NCBI GenBank assembly: GCA_937915285.1
Contig: CALDNG010000278.1
Coordinates: 1-6,474, forward strand
DNA from: an uncultured Desulfomonile sp.
Lineage (GTDB): Bacteria > Desulfobacterota > Desulfomonilia > Desulfomonilales > Desulfomonilaceae
Direction of reading: 5' to 3'
DNA: 6,474 nt
The notes beneath the pieces are model-generated. The model had not been told where the DNA came from. It saw only the letters and a program-made list of their open reading frames with translations, and ran no database searches. The position numbers and the translations under genes are program-made. Positions 5,999-6,474 of the stretch are shown here, piece after piece. How positions within the stretch are numbered: the stretch's first letter is position 1; each line of letters opens with the position of its first letter.

Positions 5999-6448
5999 TC
6001 ATTGCGCCGTCTGTTCGGAAAGTTCATCAATGAGGTTGACTCGTCTCATGTGACGGCCCCCCTCAAATTCGGTTTCGAGCCATGCCTTGAGGATGGATAG
6101 CGCCAATTCACTACCTATAACCCTGCTGCCTAGGCATAGGACATTGGAATTGTTGTGAGCCCGACTCATTCGGGCATGGTATTCATTGGCGCAAAGAGCG
6201 GCCCGTATGCCCACGTAGCGGTTGGCTGACATGCTCATGCCTATTCCGGTTCCACATACCAGCACACCGAGTTCCGCCTCATTTTTTAAAATCATGGAGC
6301 ACACTTCGTGCGCAAACGTGGGGTAGTCGCAAGAAACCTCTGAATCACAACCTATATCCACAACTTCACAGCCATATGACATCAGGTAATTCCTGACCAT
6401 TAACTTCAAGTCGTATCCTGCGTGATCCGAGCCGATAGCTATTCTCAT
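5999..6448 (-). CDS. rpiB: Ribose-5-phosphate isomerase B
   Basis: RpiB interconverts ribose 5-phosphate and ribulose 5-phosphate in the non-oxidative pentose phosphate pathway (LacAB/RpiB family). The 149 residues match the usual length. Key residues are visible: Asp8-His9 in GSDHAG, the catalytic Cys65 in VCGTGIGMS with the anion-hole-like GTGIG loop, His98-Asn99 in RAHNNSNVLCLGSRVIG, and Arg132 and Arg136 in FEGGRHMRR that contact phosphate. The start ATG at 6448 fits the family N-terminus MRIAIGSDHAG. Only AAGG about 11 bases upstream serves as a ribosome binding site, so initiation may be weak or coupled to a gene outside the window. It is the first visible gene of the rpiB-glyA group. 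The gap to glyA holds TATAAG but no matching -35 box. Confidence 0.97.
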   Translation of the reverse strand: MRIAIGSDHAGYDLKLMVRNYLMSYGCEVVDIGCDSEVSCDYPTFAHEVCSMILKNEAELGVLVCGTGIGMSMSANRYVGIRAALCANEYHARMSRAHNNSNVLCLGSRVIGSELALSILKAWLETEFEGGRHMRRVNLIDELSEQTAQ

Positions 6449-6474
6449 GCCAGACTAAGCCTTTTTGAAAATAA

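Overview
The window reads as chromosomal DNA of a strictly or facultatively anaerobic bacterium. All recognisable genes lie on the minus strand. A selenocysteine-type formate dehydrogenase, a radical SAM enzyme and a MenA/UbiA-like prenyltransferase in moderate-GC DNA fit a Desulfobacterota (deltaproteobacterial) sulfate reducer or syntroph. This taxonomic guess is inference only.

Layout in transcription order, right to left. (1) rpiB (6448-5999), glyA (about 5919-4684) and a small four-helix membrane protein of unknown function (4670-4209) form a probable operon. rpiB and glyA supply pentose-phosphate and one-carbon metabolism. (2) A gene-free stretch of 414 bases (3795-4208) holds a consensus TATAAT box preceded by a perfect 12-bp palindrome of CRP/FNR/Rex style. 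About 50 bases downstream is an intrinsic terminator with eight U residues, and 226 bases after that is the formate dehydrogenase gene. The promoter-terminator pair would yield a transcript of about 78 nt carrying an exposed ACCUCCU (anti-Shine-Dalgarno) motif. It is therefore either a small RNA gene or an attenuated leader. (3) fdhF (3794-1737) is a 685-residue formate dehydrogenase catalytic subunit, read through an in-frame UGA at 3389-3387 as selenocysteine. A SECIS hairpin follows at the same distance as I recall for E. coli fdhF. A perfect 15-bp terminator hairpin ends this gene. (4) A UbiA-superfamily prenyltransferase (about 1611-673) is followed after 41 bases by a radical SAM enzyme (631 to the window edge, incomplete). 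A 7+7 bp operator-like palindrome lies between the fdhF terminator and the prenyltransferase ribosome binding site.

How the parts may fit together: the formate dehydrogenase and the putative redox- or cAMP-type operator suggest control by respiratory or fermentative state. The prenyltransferase plus radical SAM pair looks like part of a pathway making a prenylated, membrane-bound cofactor or lipid, but its product cannot be named from this window. No tRNA, rRNA, CRISPR array, insertion sequence or phage feature was seen.
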